Assembly (NCBI RefSeq): GCF_003397705.1
Contig: NZ_QJVB01000004.1
Location: forward strand, 1-64,000
Length of the DNA: 64,000 nucleotides
Direction: 5' to 3'
Origin: Gardnerella swidsinskii
GTDB taxonomy: Bacteria > Actinomycetota > Actinomycetes > Actinomycetales > Bifidobacteriaceae
How positions within the stretch are numbered: position 1 is the first letter of the stretch; each line of letters opens with the position of its first letter. A program made the position numbers and the translations under genes. Below are positions 17,298-25,778 of the stretch, one piece after another. Below the pieces are notes generated by a model, which saw nothing but the letters and a program-made list of their open reading frames with translations, ran no database searches and was not told the DNA's origin.

Positions 17298-18725
17298 ATG
17301 ACAGTTTCGTTGATTTTGGCCTCACAGTCTCCAGCGCGTAGGGCTGTTTTGGCGGCCGCTGGCGTGATTCCGGTAATTCACGTAAGCGAAGTGGATGAGC
17401 CGGCGGCTTTGCGTGATGCCGCTAGTGAGCGAGGTACGAGCGTTGAGCAGTTGAACGTTGAGCAGCGAGTTTCTATTTTGGCTCGTGCAAAAGCTCAAGC
17501 TGTGTACCATGCGTGGAAGTGTGTGGCGGATGCGGCTGCTTCGGCTAGTGGCGATTTAGTTGTGGGGTATCCGCTGGAAGCTGAACCTGCGGGATCTGAA
17601 TCTTCTGAATCTGCTGGTAATGCTTTAGCAAGCGATTCGCAATCAGACGTAACGCATAACGTAGATACGGCGCAAACTCGCGATTTTTCAGGCGTTACTG
17701 TTCCTACAAAAACTTTCGATATTCACGATTTTGCATATACGAGTAAATCTTCTCATGATTGTAGCGGTGTGCTGATTGTTGGCTGCGATTCCATGTTCTT
17801 ACTCGATGGTGAGTGCTACGGAAAGCCGCATACTCCTGAAGTGGCATTTGAGAGAATCAAGCAGATGAGTGGAAAAACAGGACAATTGTGGACTGGTCAC
17901 TGCTTAATCGACGCAAAAACCGGCAAAACTATTTGCAAAACAAGTCATGCAAGCGTAACTTTTGCGCAAATGAATGACGCGGAAATTCGCGCGTATGTAG
18001 CAACTGGTGAGCCTCTGGAAGTGGCAGGATCCTTTACGCTAGAAGGTTTTGGCGGAGCTTTTATTGAAAGCATTAATGGAGATCCTCACGGTGTTCTTGG
18101 AATCAGCTTGCCGCTGCTGAGACAAATGGTTTCGGAGCTTGGATACGCTTGGCCGGATTTGTGGAATAAGGAAAGCTTGGAAGAAACTGGCGAAAAGAAT
18201 GATCCGACTTCCACGGAAGTGCCTAAAGAAAATGTGCATCAGCCGGGAGATGGCTGGGTGCATTGCGATTGTGGCCGCAGACATTGGGGTCATAACGGAG
18301 CTGCTGGAGTGCTGCTTGCTAGGCGAGATGCTGAAACTGGTCGCGTGACGCACGTTGTGATGCAACATCGTGCTCTTTGGAGCGCTGAAGGTGGCACTTG
18401 GGGCATCCCTGGTGGCGCAATTTCCGACGGAGAAAGCGCGATTGAGGGCGCGCTGCGTGAGTCTTTCGAGGAAGCAAATATCACTTCGGGAGATATTGAA
18501 GTTGTTGGAGCTTACCGCGAAGATCATGGAAATTGGTGTTATACAACGGTTTTTGCGTTTGAAAAGCTGGGGCATAGTGTGAATCCTTGCGCGCACGACG
18601 ACGAGAGTATGGAAATTAAGTGGGTGCCGATTGACGACGTGCCTAAGCTGAAGCTGCTTACGGCAATGCGCACGGATTGGCCGTCATTCCGCGCTCGTCT
18701 CGATTCTCTTGCCTCGATTCGCTAG
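17298..18725 (+). CDS. Maf-like nucleotide pyrophosphatase fused to a Nudix hydrolase domain
   Basis: This 475-residue two-domain protein has an N-terminal Maf domain (about 1-275) with LILASQSPARRAVLAAAGV, VGCDSMFLLDG and VAGSFTLEGFGGAFIESINGDPHGVLG. The domain is interrupted at about 90-150 by a Ser/Ala/Thr-rich insert with no family match. The C-terminal Nudix domain (about 320-470) has the box GGAISDGE plus RESFEEANI, in which the usual Gly near the end is Asn. Both domains are house-cleaning pyrophosphatases for non-canonical nucleotides, so the fusion is functionally coherent. It is 33 bp after thrB. Its last 39 bp are duplicated at 20067-20105. Confidence 0.85.
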   Translation: MTVSLILASQSPARRAVLAAAGVIPVIHVSEVDEPAALRDAASERGTSVEQLNVEQRVSILARAKAQAVYHAWKCVADAAASASGDLVVGYPLEAEPAGSESSESAGNALASDSQSDVTHNVDTAQTRDFSGVTVPTKTFDIHDFAYTSKSSHDCSGVLIVGCDSMFLLDGECYGKPHTPEVAFERIKQMSGKTGQLWTGHCLIDAKTGKTICKTSHASVTFAQMNDAEIRAYVATGEPLEVAGSFTLEGFGGAFIESINGDPHGVLGISLPLLRQMVSELGYAWPDLWNKESLEETGEKNDPTSTEVPKENVHQPGDGWVHCDCGRRHWGHNGAAGVLLARRDAETGRVTHVVMQHRALWSAEGGTWGIPGGAISDGESAIEGALRESFEEANITSGDIEVVGAYREDHGNWCYTTVFAFEKLGHSVNPCAHDDESMEIKWVPIDDVPKLKLLTAMRTDWPSFRARLDSLASIR

Positions 18726-18839
18726 TTGAGCAAAGGTAGTTGCGCAAAGTTAGCTTCAATTTGGAAGTAGACTTCCAAGTATGAGTTAGTTTTGCGGAAT
18801 TTGGAAGTAGACTTCCAACTTTTGCCATTTTGCACTAAA
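18687..18839 (+). repeat. Direct repeat, left copy (flanks the KilA-N gene)
   Basis: This segment covers the 3' end of the Maf-Nudix gene and the start of the intergenic region. It recurs exactly 1380 bp downstream at 20067-20219, with 14 differences in about 153 positions by eye and a 70-bp core (18731-18800) that is identical. Confidence 0.9.
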
Positions 18840-18858
18840 CTTGGAAGTAGATTTCCAA
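18761..18858 (+). repeat. Three palindromes at exact 40-bp spacing
   Basis: The 18-bp palindrome TTGGAAGTAGACTTCCAA lies at 18761-18778 and 18801-18818, and with one change at 18841-18858. The sequences between are unrelated. Further copies occur at 20141-20158, 20181-20198 (degenerate) and 41078-41095. Perfect dyad symmetry and regular spacing suggest protein-binding sites. Confidence 0.8.
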
Positions 18859-18937
18859 CTTGCGAAATTTTATTTAGAGTATTGTTTTGGGAATTAACTT
18901 TTTTATTTTATCTACGTGTTTGCGTTGCTTTTAATCT

Positions 18938-19057
18938 ATGAAATCTTATAAAATACTACTTATGCGCTGATGCATGCTAGTTTTCTGCTAGTTGTTAGAT
19001 GTTTTGTGGCTTGTGCTTGATTTTGTAATTTTGCTTGTGATTCATGGGTTTTGTGTC
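18938..19057 (+). repeat. Leader segment shared with the ORF6N gene
   Basis: About 120 bp here match 39837-39961 upstream of the ORF6N gene, including TTATGCGCTGATGCATGCTA, GCTAGTTGTTAGATGTTTT and GATTCATGGGTTTTGTGT in the same order. The copies differ by small indels. Each lies 60-80 bp before a phage-type DNA-binding gene, so it probably holds their promoter or marks a shared module. Confidence 0.8.
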
Positions 19058-19134
19058 AAGCGCATAGAAATAAAGTAAACAAATCAAATAAAGCAACTAA
19101 TTGCGTAAATTTGCGTAAATATTAGGGGGCAATT

Positions 19135-19995
19135 ATGTCTAATGCATCAAATATTAAAAAAGATATTATTACGGCAAAAGGCTTTACAATTCAGGTTTAT
19201 ACGGAAGATTTTAGGAATGATTACGTTAGTTTAACCGATATTGCGAGATATAAAAACAAAGAAGAGCCTAAAGATGTTGTTAAAAACTGGCTGAGAGTAA
19301 AGAATACTATTGAATTCTTGGGATTGTGGGAGAGTATTAACAATCCGAATTTTAAAGGGGTCGAATTCGATTCCTTTAAGAATGAGGCTGGTTCTAATGC
19401 TTTTACTTTATCTCCTAAAAGATGGGTAGAATCAACAAATGCTATTGGCATAGTTTCCAAATCTGGTAAGAATGGCGGAACTTACGCTCATAAAGATATA
19501 GCATTTAAGTTTGCGGCTTGGATCTCAGCAGAATTTGAACTATATATTATCAAAGATTATCAAAGACTTAAATCTGATGAGGGTTCCAGGCTTTCGTTGA
19601 ATTGGAATTTGAACCGTGAGATTTCGAAGATTAATTACAAGATTCATACGGATGCTATTAAAGAATATTTGTTGAAGGATTTGACTTCTGAGCAGTTGAT
19701 GTATAAGTATGCAAATGAAGCAGATTTGTTAAATGTTGCATTGTTTAATAAGACTGCTAAGCAATGGAGAGACGCAAATCCTAAGTCAAAAGGAAACATT
19801 CGAGACGAGGCGAGTATTAATGAACTTCTGGTATTGGCGAATATGGAAAGCTATAACGCTGTTTTGATCTCTAAGGGTTTGCCACAGGCTGATCGAATGG
19901 CGGAACTTAGAAATTTGGCGCGAACGCAGATTTTATCTCTTGAGAATTTGAATAATCCTGGAATAAAGAGTTTGGATTCCGTGCTAAAAAATTGA
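19135..19995 (+). CDS. KilA-N domain protein
   Basis: This 286-residue protein carries a KilA-N DNA-binding domain at the N-terminus (about 10-145): YVSLTDIARY, VKNWLRVKNTIEFLGLWE, then SPKRWVESTNAIGI and GTYAHKDIAFKFAAWISAEF. A C-terminal helical region (about 150-280) has no family I recognise. KilA-N proteins occur in phages and mobile elements as regulators or antirepressors. AGGGGGC precedes the ATG. The gene lies between two copies of a direct repeat, which points to insertion. No phage structural gene is nearby. Confidence 0.9.
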   Translation: MSNASNIKKDIITAKGFTIQVYTEDFRNDYVSLTDIARYKNKEEPKDVVKNWLRVKNTIEFLGLWESINNPNFKGVEFDSFKNEAGSNAFTLSPKRWVESTNAIGIVSKSGKNGGTYAHKDIAFKFAAWISAEFELYIIKDYQRLKSDEGSRLSLNWNLNREISKINYKIHTDAIKEYLLKDLTSEQLMYKYANEADLLNVALFNKTAKQWRDANPKSKGNIRDEASINELLVLANMESYNAVLISKGLPQADRMAELRNLARTQILSLENLNNPGIKSLDSVLKN

Positions 19996-20066
19996 GTCTA
20001 ATCACTTTTTAATTCTGCACTTAATGCTGATATTTACCTCGTCTTCTGGTACGTGTGCAGTACAGT

Positions 20067-20219
20067 TTCCGCGCGTGTCTTGATTCTCTTGCCTCGACTC
20101 GTTAGCTGTGCAAAGGTAGTTGCGCAAAGTTAGCTTCAATTTGGAAGTAGACTTCCAAGTATGAGTTAGTTTTGCGGAATCTGAAAGCAGACTTCCAACT
20201 TTTGCCAATTTGCATTAGG
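20067..20219 (+). repeat. Direct repeat, right copy
   Basis: This is the partner of 18687-18839. It contains a decayed copy of the last codons of the Maf-Nudix gene, now with no reading frame attached, and two of the TTGGAAGT palindromes (20141-20158 and a degenerate one at 20181-20198). Confidence 0.9.
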
Positions 20220-20256
20220 CTTTTTGCATGCTTTTATTAGTTCGATTAGCCATATT

Positions 20257-20299
20257 TTGATAATCTCTGGCACAATGTGATAATATTTCGTATACGAAA
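20257..20299 (+). promoter_or_regulatory. Promoter and palindromic operator of the toxin-antitoxin-like pair
   Basis: TTGATA (20257-20262) and GATAAT/TAATAT (20279-20286) form a promoter with a 16-18 bp spacer. The perfect 14-bp palindrome TTTCGTATACGAAA (20286-20299) overlaps or abuts the -10 box, as expected for an operator bound by a ribbon-helix-helix repressor. Confidence 0.65.
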
Positions 20300-20325
20300 G
20301 TATTGAGAGTTGGGAGATAATATTT

Positions 20326-20619
20326 ATGAAGGTTTTAGTGCATCCTAGAGTTATTCGAAAACGACCTTGGTTCAGCGAAACTGAAGTAATAAATATGTGG
20401 AACTCATCTTGTAGAGAGCTTCCCAGGCAAGGTGAATATGAGCCTAGTCAGATGCTTTCATTTGCTTGGGATTCTCGCGGAGTTATTACGGAACTTATTG
20501 CATATAAGGGCGAAGATGGGGAATGGATTATTTTTCATGTAGTGCCTGCAACTAAAAAGTTTCTTGCTGAAATGGGATTTAGTCAAGAAGAAATTAGACA
20601 AATTTTTGGTAGAAGATAG
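20326..20619 (+). CDS. Small protein paired with RHH antitoxin-like gene
   Basis: This 97-residue protein is of no family I can name with confidence. It is compact, basic at the N-terminus (VHPRVIRKRPWF), with an alternating strand-like centre (MLSFAWDSRGVITELIAY, EWIIFHVV) and a C-terminal helix. Size, position 12 bp before a ribbon-helix-helix-type gene, and the palindromic operator suggest the toxin of a type II pair. No catalytic residues can be assigned. GGGAG precedes the ATG. Confidence 0.6.
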   Translation: MKVLVHPRVIRKRPWFSETEVINMWNSSCRELPRQGEYEPSQMLSFAWDSRGVITELIAYKGEDGEWIIFHVVPATKKFLAEMGFSQEEIRQIFGRR

Positions 20620-20631
20620 GTAGGAGTGATT

Positions 20632-20919
20632 ATGGCTAATTTTCGTGGTGAAGGTGGCATTGATGTCACTGATGAAATGCTTGATAAATGGGAAAGTGAT
20701 GCTGAAAAAGGCAAATATCACGGTAAAGCTGGTAATTTGCGTATTAAAAAGCCGCTCGGCAGACCGCCTCTTTACAAAGAAGCTATGTTGCCTATAACTT
20801 TTCGTATATCTGCTGAAGATGCTGATGCTCTAAAGGCTTCTGCCGATAAGCAGGGTGTGAAAGTTGGGGACGTTGTGCGCGAAGCATGCAAACTGCTTCT
20901 TGCTCAAAAAGCAAGATGA
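20632..20919 (+). CDS. Ribbon-helix-helix antitoxin-like protein
   Basis: This protein of 95 residues has an N-terminal part (IDVTDEMLDKWESDAEKG) that resembles that of the protein at 41773. The C-terminal part has an RHH pattern: LPITFRISAEDADALKASADKQGVKVGDVVREA. AT-hook-like KKPLGRPP lies between. ATG 20632 is chosen because TAGGAG (20621-20626) precedes it; GTG 20626 overlaps that site. It probably binds the operator at 20286-20299 and its own partner. Confidence 0.7.
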   Translation: MANFRGEGGIDVTDEMLDKWESDAEKGKYHGKAGNLRIKKPLGRPPLYKEAMLPITFRISAEDADALKASADKQGVKVGDVVREACKLLLAQKAR

Positions 20920-20966
20920 TTACAAAGTGTTGTGATTACAAAGTTCTACGATTGCGCGCGGATTAA

Positions 20967-21908
20967 TCACCCCAAAATAGCGGCGATTACTGCTATGCAA
21001 ATTGGGCTAGTGACAGTAGAAAACAGTATGCCGTCGCGCGCAAAACTTAAGCCGACGTTGTAGCGCGCAGCATAATTGTAAACGTTTTGACCGGTTGGAA
21101 GCGCAGCCAGCACAACGCACGCGTACAAAGTTGCCCCGCGAAAACCCATAACAAAATAAGCTAGCAAAAATGCAATTGCAGGCATAATAAGATTTTTTAG
21201 CACAGCAACAGTGGCAATAGCAGCGCGATTGGAATCTTTTCGTAAAGGTTTGCTTCCGTAAAGCGACATTCCAAAAGCCATTAAAATCATTGGAACTGCA
21301 GAATCGCCAATCATCTTAATTGGATCGTAAAGAAAATTAGGAACAGGGAAGTAGCCAACTTTTGCGGAAATTGCAGAAATAATAATTCCACCAAGCGAAC
21401 CAATTAAAAGTGGCTGTTTTAAAGGCTGCTGAGCGATGCGTTTAAGCGAACATTTTCCAGTAGTTGTAATGTCGAGAACCGTCAAACCAACAGGAGTAAA
21501 TACAGCCTGTTGCATAACTAAAATCGGAGCAACAAGCGCAGGATTTCCCAAAATATAAGTCGCAACCGGCAAGCCAATATTGTTTGAATTTAAATAAAGA
21601 GAATTGAGAGCACCTATAGTGCAGTCGGCTGCAGGAAGATGGAAGCAAAAGCGATTAAGCAGCACGAACGCAACTCCAACAATCATTGCAGAAAAGAATG
21701 CAACAAAAATCGAAGAGTGAAAAATCTCAAAAATAGGCTCTTTAGAAAGTATTGCAAACATTAAGCAAGGGCTGGAAACGAAAAAACTTACGCGATTTAG
21801 GACCATTTGAGCCTGTGAACCGCCAACGTGCATGCGAGCAGTAACGTAGCCTGCAGCAATAACAATGCCAATTACGCAAAAGCCTTGCATTGCGCTGATT
21901 AAGCCCAT
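20967..21908 (-). CDS. AEC-family transporter (auxin efflux carrier / malate permease type)
   Basis: This protein of 313 residues has about ten hydrophobic helices and the two-fold pattern of the AEC family, with LNSNNIGLPVATYILGNPALV and ALPTGQNVYNYAARY near the helix-break motifs. Substrates in the family are organic acids or amino acids; none can be assigned here. The start is set at 21908 because GGAGG lies just before MGLISAMQG; an upstream ATG at 21941 adds a non-hydrophobic tail. It is on the strand opposite to its neighbours. Confidence 0.85.
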   Translation of the reverse strand: MGLISAMQGFCVIGIVIAAGYVTARMHVGGSQAQMVLNRVSFFVSSPCLMFAILSKEPIFEIFHSSIFVAFFSAMIVGVAFVLLNRFCFHLPAADCTIGALNSLYLNSNNIGLPVATYILGNPALVAPILVMQQAVFTPVGLTVLDITTTGKCSLKRIAQQPLKQPLLIGSLGGIIISAISAKVGYFPVPNFLYDPIKMIGDSAVPMILMAFGMSLYGSKPLRKDSNRAAIATVAVLKNLIMPAIAFLLAYFVMGFRGATLYACVVLAALPTGQNVYNYAARYNVGLSFARDGILFSTVTSPICIAVIAAILG

Positions 21909-21941
21909 TTCTTGCCTCCAAAATTCGTTAATTGCACGCAA

Positions 21942-22277
21942 ATTGCATGCGTGCGAACCTATGTTGTAACTATAGGAGAGATACGCAACTTTTATGTGCG
22001 TTATGGATGAGTTTGAAATTATTGGAATTTTTAGTAACTGCTAATTGGCTTAAAACAGCGATGCAAATTTTAATATTCAACGAGTCATATATTTGACTCG
22101 GCAATATGGCATACTAGAGAGCGGTGGCACTGCAAGCCGCCAGGCAATCGATGGCGTCGATCCCCTCGTGAGCGTTTTCCGAGGCTGGCGTCCGCTGTCG
22201 CGCAGCTAGACTTTGTAAAGAGCTTTGGGGTGGCTCGCGCACGTGCGTGCTCAACTTAAAGCCAGGGATGCGAGACG
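21942..22277 (+). promoter_or_regulatory. rne upstream region and structured leader
   Basis: No gene is present in these 336 bp. A perfect inverted repeat CGAGTCA / TGACTCG (22081-22087, 22094-22100) lies before a GC-rich stretch of about 150 bp (22125-22270) able to form several hairpins, for example GCGG (22121-22124) with CCGC (22137-22140). This contrasts with the AT-rich DNA before it. RNase E leaders commonly mediate autoregulation by cleavage of their own mRNA; that this one does is inference. Confidence 0.4.
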
Positions 22278-25200
22278 ATGCAGCGTCTCGTGAGGAGCAT
22301 AGTGCCCAGAATAATAAGAGAACGCTTCAATGAATTTGAAGCTGAAAATAGTAGAACTGTGTCTAAAACCGCTACTTCTGCGGAAATGTCCGGAATAATG
22401 CAATCTACAGATTTTGCGAAAAGTAATATAGCTGCCGGCGATACTTTGCAGCAAAGCTCTGGCGTTACGCGTCGCCGTCGCGGTCGACGAGTTACTCGTG
22501 GTGCCGGTGCGGCTGGAGAAGCAATGGAACTAAAAGTTGAGGATTCTAGTACGAAGGATTCTGAGCCGCATGTTGTTAAATCGCGCCCGATAACTTCGCT
22601 CCTATTCCAGGAGCCAGTTCTTCCTAAGGTAGTGAACAATCGTAGTGAAGAAAGCAGCAGTTCTCGTAATGACTTGCGTGACAACTCGCGTGATGTCTTG
22701 AATGATGATTTGCGTGATGATTTACGTGATATTTCTCGCGGAAGGCGCAACAGCCGCAACGGCCGCGATAGCCGTGATAGTCGCGATAGTCGCGATAGTC
22801 ATGATAGCCGTGATAGTAGCGAACGCAAGTCACGTTCTGAAAGACGTGAGAATTCAAGCGAAATAAAGCGTGATAGTGGCAGAGGGAATAGTCGTGAAAC
22901 ATCGCGTGAAACAAGTCATTCTATGTATTCTCAAGATTCTGGGTACGCTAAGAATTTTCAGGATTCGCAAGATGATCGCGATGAAAAAACTCGCAAAAGC
23001 CAGCGTTCTCGCCGTTCTCGCAGATTGAATGCTGTTGAGCGACGTGCTGCAGCTGAAGTTGAGCAAATTGAAGAGGATCTTGCATACGACAATATTGTTT
23101 ATGCTCCCATTGATACGCGCATCGATGAAACTCTTGATATTAGCGATATTTTATCTGCGGAAAATGCTTCAAATAGGCGTTCTAATCGTCGCAATATGTC
23201 GAATAACATCTCTAATGATGATGACGCTCGAAATGAAAATGGTGCAGTAGGCAGCAGAGATGGTAGCAATATCAGAGATAACAGAGATAGCCGCAATAGC
23301 AGTGACGAAGGCGATAACAGAGGTATAAACGACGATTATAATGCGAATAATGGCAACGATGACGATGAAATAATGATTACGCGTCGCCGTCGTCGCCGTC
23401 GTAGCTCTCGCGCTGATCGCAACGAAAGTCGCAACGAAAGCCGCGATTTTGACATCGATATTTCTAATGATATTGACGATGACGCGAATTCTCGCACAAA
23501 ACGCGCAAGAATAGATGAAGTTTCTCAAGAAGATCGCGATTTAATTCCAGATCCAGAAGAACTTCGTGAGCAAGATGAGGAAGAAACTCTTTATACGCGT
23601 CGCCGTCGTCGCCGCCGTTCTAAATCCTCCGATGACGCAAATTCCGCGTCTTCTCAGGAAGAGTCATCCGACTACACTAATGCGAACGAGGATGACTTAA
23701 CTTCTCGCCGCTCGCGCAAGCAGCAGTATATAGACGAAATTACGGATATTGAAGGCTCTACGCGACTTGAGGCAAAGCGCCAACGACGTAGAGATAATAG
23801 ACGTGAGCGTAGCCGTCAGAACCTTCTTATGGAGCAAGATTTCCTTGCTCGTCGCGAAAATGTTGAACGATTAATGGTTGTTCGTGAGCGCGATCGCCAC
23901 ACGCAAATTTCCGTTATTGAAGACAATATTCTTGTAGAACATTATGTTTCTGATATTCAAGAAGTTGCTACTGTTGGAAATATTTATCTTGGGCGCATTC
24001 AAAACGTGCTTCCAAGCATGGAAGCGGCATTCGTAGATATTGGTCAAGCCAGGAATGGCGTGCTTTATGCAGGCGAAGTTAATTGGGATATGGCTCGTCT
24101 TGAAGGTCAGCCTCGTAGGATTGAGCTTGCGTTTAAGTCTGGTGATCCTGTGCTTGTGCAGGTTACTAAGGATCCAATTGGGCATAAGGGTGCTCGATTG
24201 ACTTCGCAAGTAACTCTTGCAGGGCGTTTCTTAGTGCTTGTGCCATCTGGCGGCATGACCGGTGTGAGTCGCAAGCTTTCGGATCGAGAGCGCTCGCGTT
24301 TGCGTGCTATTGTGTCGAAGATTGCACCAAAAGATATGGGCGTTATTATTCGTACTGCTGCTGACGGCGCAAGCGAGGAGTCGATTGAAAAAGATTTAGA
24401 TTCGCTTGTTAAGCAGTGGGAGCGCATTGAAGCTAAGCGCGAAGAATACTTGCATGGAAAGCGCCCTAAGCTGTTACAGGGTGAGCCTGATGTGGCAATT
24501 CGTGTCGTGCGCGATATTTTCAACGATGACTTCCAAAAGCTTATTGTTGAAGGCGAGGGAGTGCGTCAGCGAATTGATGAATATCTTGAGATGATGGCTC
24601 CAGATTTGCGCAGCAAGGTTGAATATTGGGATCCTGCTGAGCATGAAGGCAAGGACGTTTTCGATAAGTGGCAGATTGATAGTCAACTTCGTAAGGGTAT
24701 GGAGCGTCAGGTTTATTTGCCGGCTGGTGGCTCTATCGTGATTGACCGTACGGAAGCAATGACTACGATCGATGTGAATACTGGACGATTTATTGGGCGT
24801 GGTAAGTCTTTGGAAGAAACGGTTACTCGTTGTAATTTGGAGGCTTCTGAAGAGATTGCGCGCCAGCTTCGTTTGCGCGATATTGGTGGCATGGTCATGA
24901 TCGATTATGTCGATATGGTTATGCCAGCGAACCGCGATTTAGTTTTGCGTAGGCTTTTGGAATGCTTGGCTAGGGATCGCACGAAGCATCAAGTTGCTGA
25001 AGTTACGTCTCTTGGTCTTGTGCAAATGACGCGTAAACGCGTTGGTCAAGGCTTAGTTGAAGCGTTCTCTGAAGAGTGTCCAACGTGCAAGGGACGTGGG
25101 TTTATTTTGCACGATGAGCCTACTGTTTCTTCGGAATATGCAGATCCTTACGCGCTTAAGGGCGGAGATCCTTTTGTTAAAACAAACAAGTATGGTCACG

Positions 25201-25592
25201 GAAGCGCAACGGAACAGCCTGCGCCTGTTAAGCAGCAGGGTTCTAGTGCGGAAGTGAGAGCTAAGTTAGCGCGTATAGCTGCCGCGTCTGTAATTACTGA
25301 CGCAGCTCATAAATCTGAAGAAGAAACGCAGTATAGCAATTTTTTGAATTCTGATGAAGAGTCTGTATCTTCTAAGGCGGATGAAACTAGCGAAGTTGCG
25401 GATGCTGGCGAAACCGCGGAAACTAGTGAAGTGGATAAAACTTCTGAAGACTTAGTTGAAAATAATTTAGAGGATACTACGCAAGAGATTGCTGAGTATA
25501 CTGCGGAGCAACCTACGCAAGAAACTATGCAGGAAACTGCGCAAGATAATACGCAGGAAATTATGCAAGAAACTACAGAAAGTGATGATTGA
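22278..25592 (+). CDS. rne: Ribonuclease E/G family protein
   Basis: This 1104-residue endoribonuclease acts in mRNA decay and rRNA processing. The first 540 residues are disordered and rich in Arg, Asp, Ser and Asn. They include three Arg blocks (TRRRRGRR, TRRRRRRRSSR, TRRRRRRRSKS) and a run of RDS repeats encoded by 9-bp tandem units at 22764-22817. The catalytic half starts near 542 with an S1 domain. The Mg-binding aspartates are Asp832 (TIDVNTGRF) and Asp876 (MVMIDYVDM). The Zn-link CPTC is Cys934/Cys937. A Glu/Thr-rich tail ends the protein. In actinobacteria the catalytic core sits between disordered ends, as here. Confidence 0.93.
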   Translation: MQRLVRSIVPRIIRERFNEFEAENSRTVSKTATSAEMSGIMQSTDFAKSNIAAGDTLQQSSGVTRRRRGRRVTRGAGAAGEAMELKVEDSSTKDSEPHVVKSRPITSLLFQEPVLPKVVNNRSEESSSSRNDLRDNSRDVLNDDLRDDLRDISRGRRNSRNGRDSRDSRDSRDSHDSRDSSERKSRSERRENSSEIKRDSGRGNSRETSRETSHSMYSQDSGYAKNFQDSQDDRDEKTRKSQRSRRSRRLNAVERRAAAEVEQIEEDLAYDNIVYAPIDTRIDETLDISDILSAENASNRRSNRRNMSNNISNDDDARNENGAVGSRDGSNIRDNRDSRNSSDEGDNRGINDDYNANNGNDDDEIMITRRRRRRRSSRADRNESRNESRDFDIDISNDIDDDANSRTKRARIDEVSQEDRDLIPDPEELREQDEEETLYTRRRRRRRSKSSDDANSASSQEESSDYTNANEDDLTSRRSRKQQYIDEITDIEGSTRLEAKRQRRRDNRRERSRQNLLMEQDFLARRENVERLMVVRERDRHTQISVIEDNILVEHYVSDIQEVATVGNIYLGRIQNVLPSMEAAFVDIGQARNGVLYAGEVNWDMARLEGQPRRIELAFKSGDPVLVQVTKDPIGHKGARLTSQVTLAGRFLVLVPSGGMTGVSRKLSDRERSRLRAIVSKIAPKDMGVIIRTAADGASEESIEKDLDSLVKQWERIEAKREEYLHGKRPKLLQGEPDVAIRVVRDIFNDDFQKLIVEGEGVRQRIDEYLEMMAPDLRSKVEYWDPAEHEGKDVFDKWQIDSQLRKGMERQVYLPAGGSIVIDRTEAMTTIDVNTGRFIGRGKSLEETVTRCNLEASEEIARQLRLRDIGGMVMIDYVDMVMPANRDLVLRRLLECLARDRTKHQVAEVTSLGLVQMTRKRVGQGLVEAFSEECPTCKGRGFILHDEPTVSSEYADPYALKGGDPFVKTNKYGHGSATEQPAPVKQQGSSAEVRAKLARIAAASVITDAAHKSEEETQYSNFLNSDEESVSSKADETSEVADAGETAETSEVDKTSEDLVENNLEDTTQEIAEYTAEQPTQETMQETAQDNTQEIMQETTESDD

Positions 25593-25669
25593 GCCTCTGA
25601 ATAGTGACTAAGTATATGCCTTGAGTACAATATTGAATATTGTCTGCATTGACTCATGAATCTAGCGAC

Positions 25670-25699
25670 TTGACGTTAGTACATGGGTAGGTGTATTTT
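25670..25699 (+). promoter_or_regulatory. Possible promoter of rplU-rpmA
   Basis: TTGACG (25670-25675) with TATTTT (25694-25699) at 18 bp. The leader that follows contains an imperfect GC-rich hairpin (about 25712-25745) that could serve ribosomal-protein feedback. Both calls rest on pattern only. Confidence 0.4.
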
Positions 25700-25778
25700 T
25701 GATAGTCGGTGTCTTGCCGCGCGTGTTTTGCTGTGCGCAAGGCAAAAGTAAGCTTTCAATTGAGCTAAGGAACGAATT

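Noticed and set aside
18761..18858. Regularly spaced repeats that could be read as a tiny CRISPR array
   Set aside because: Only three 18-bp units, fully palindromic, with two more units elsewhere outside any array and no cas gene in the window.
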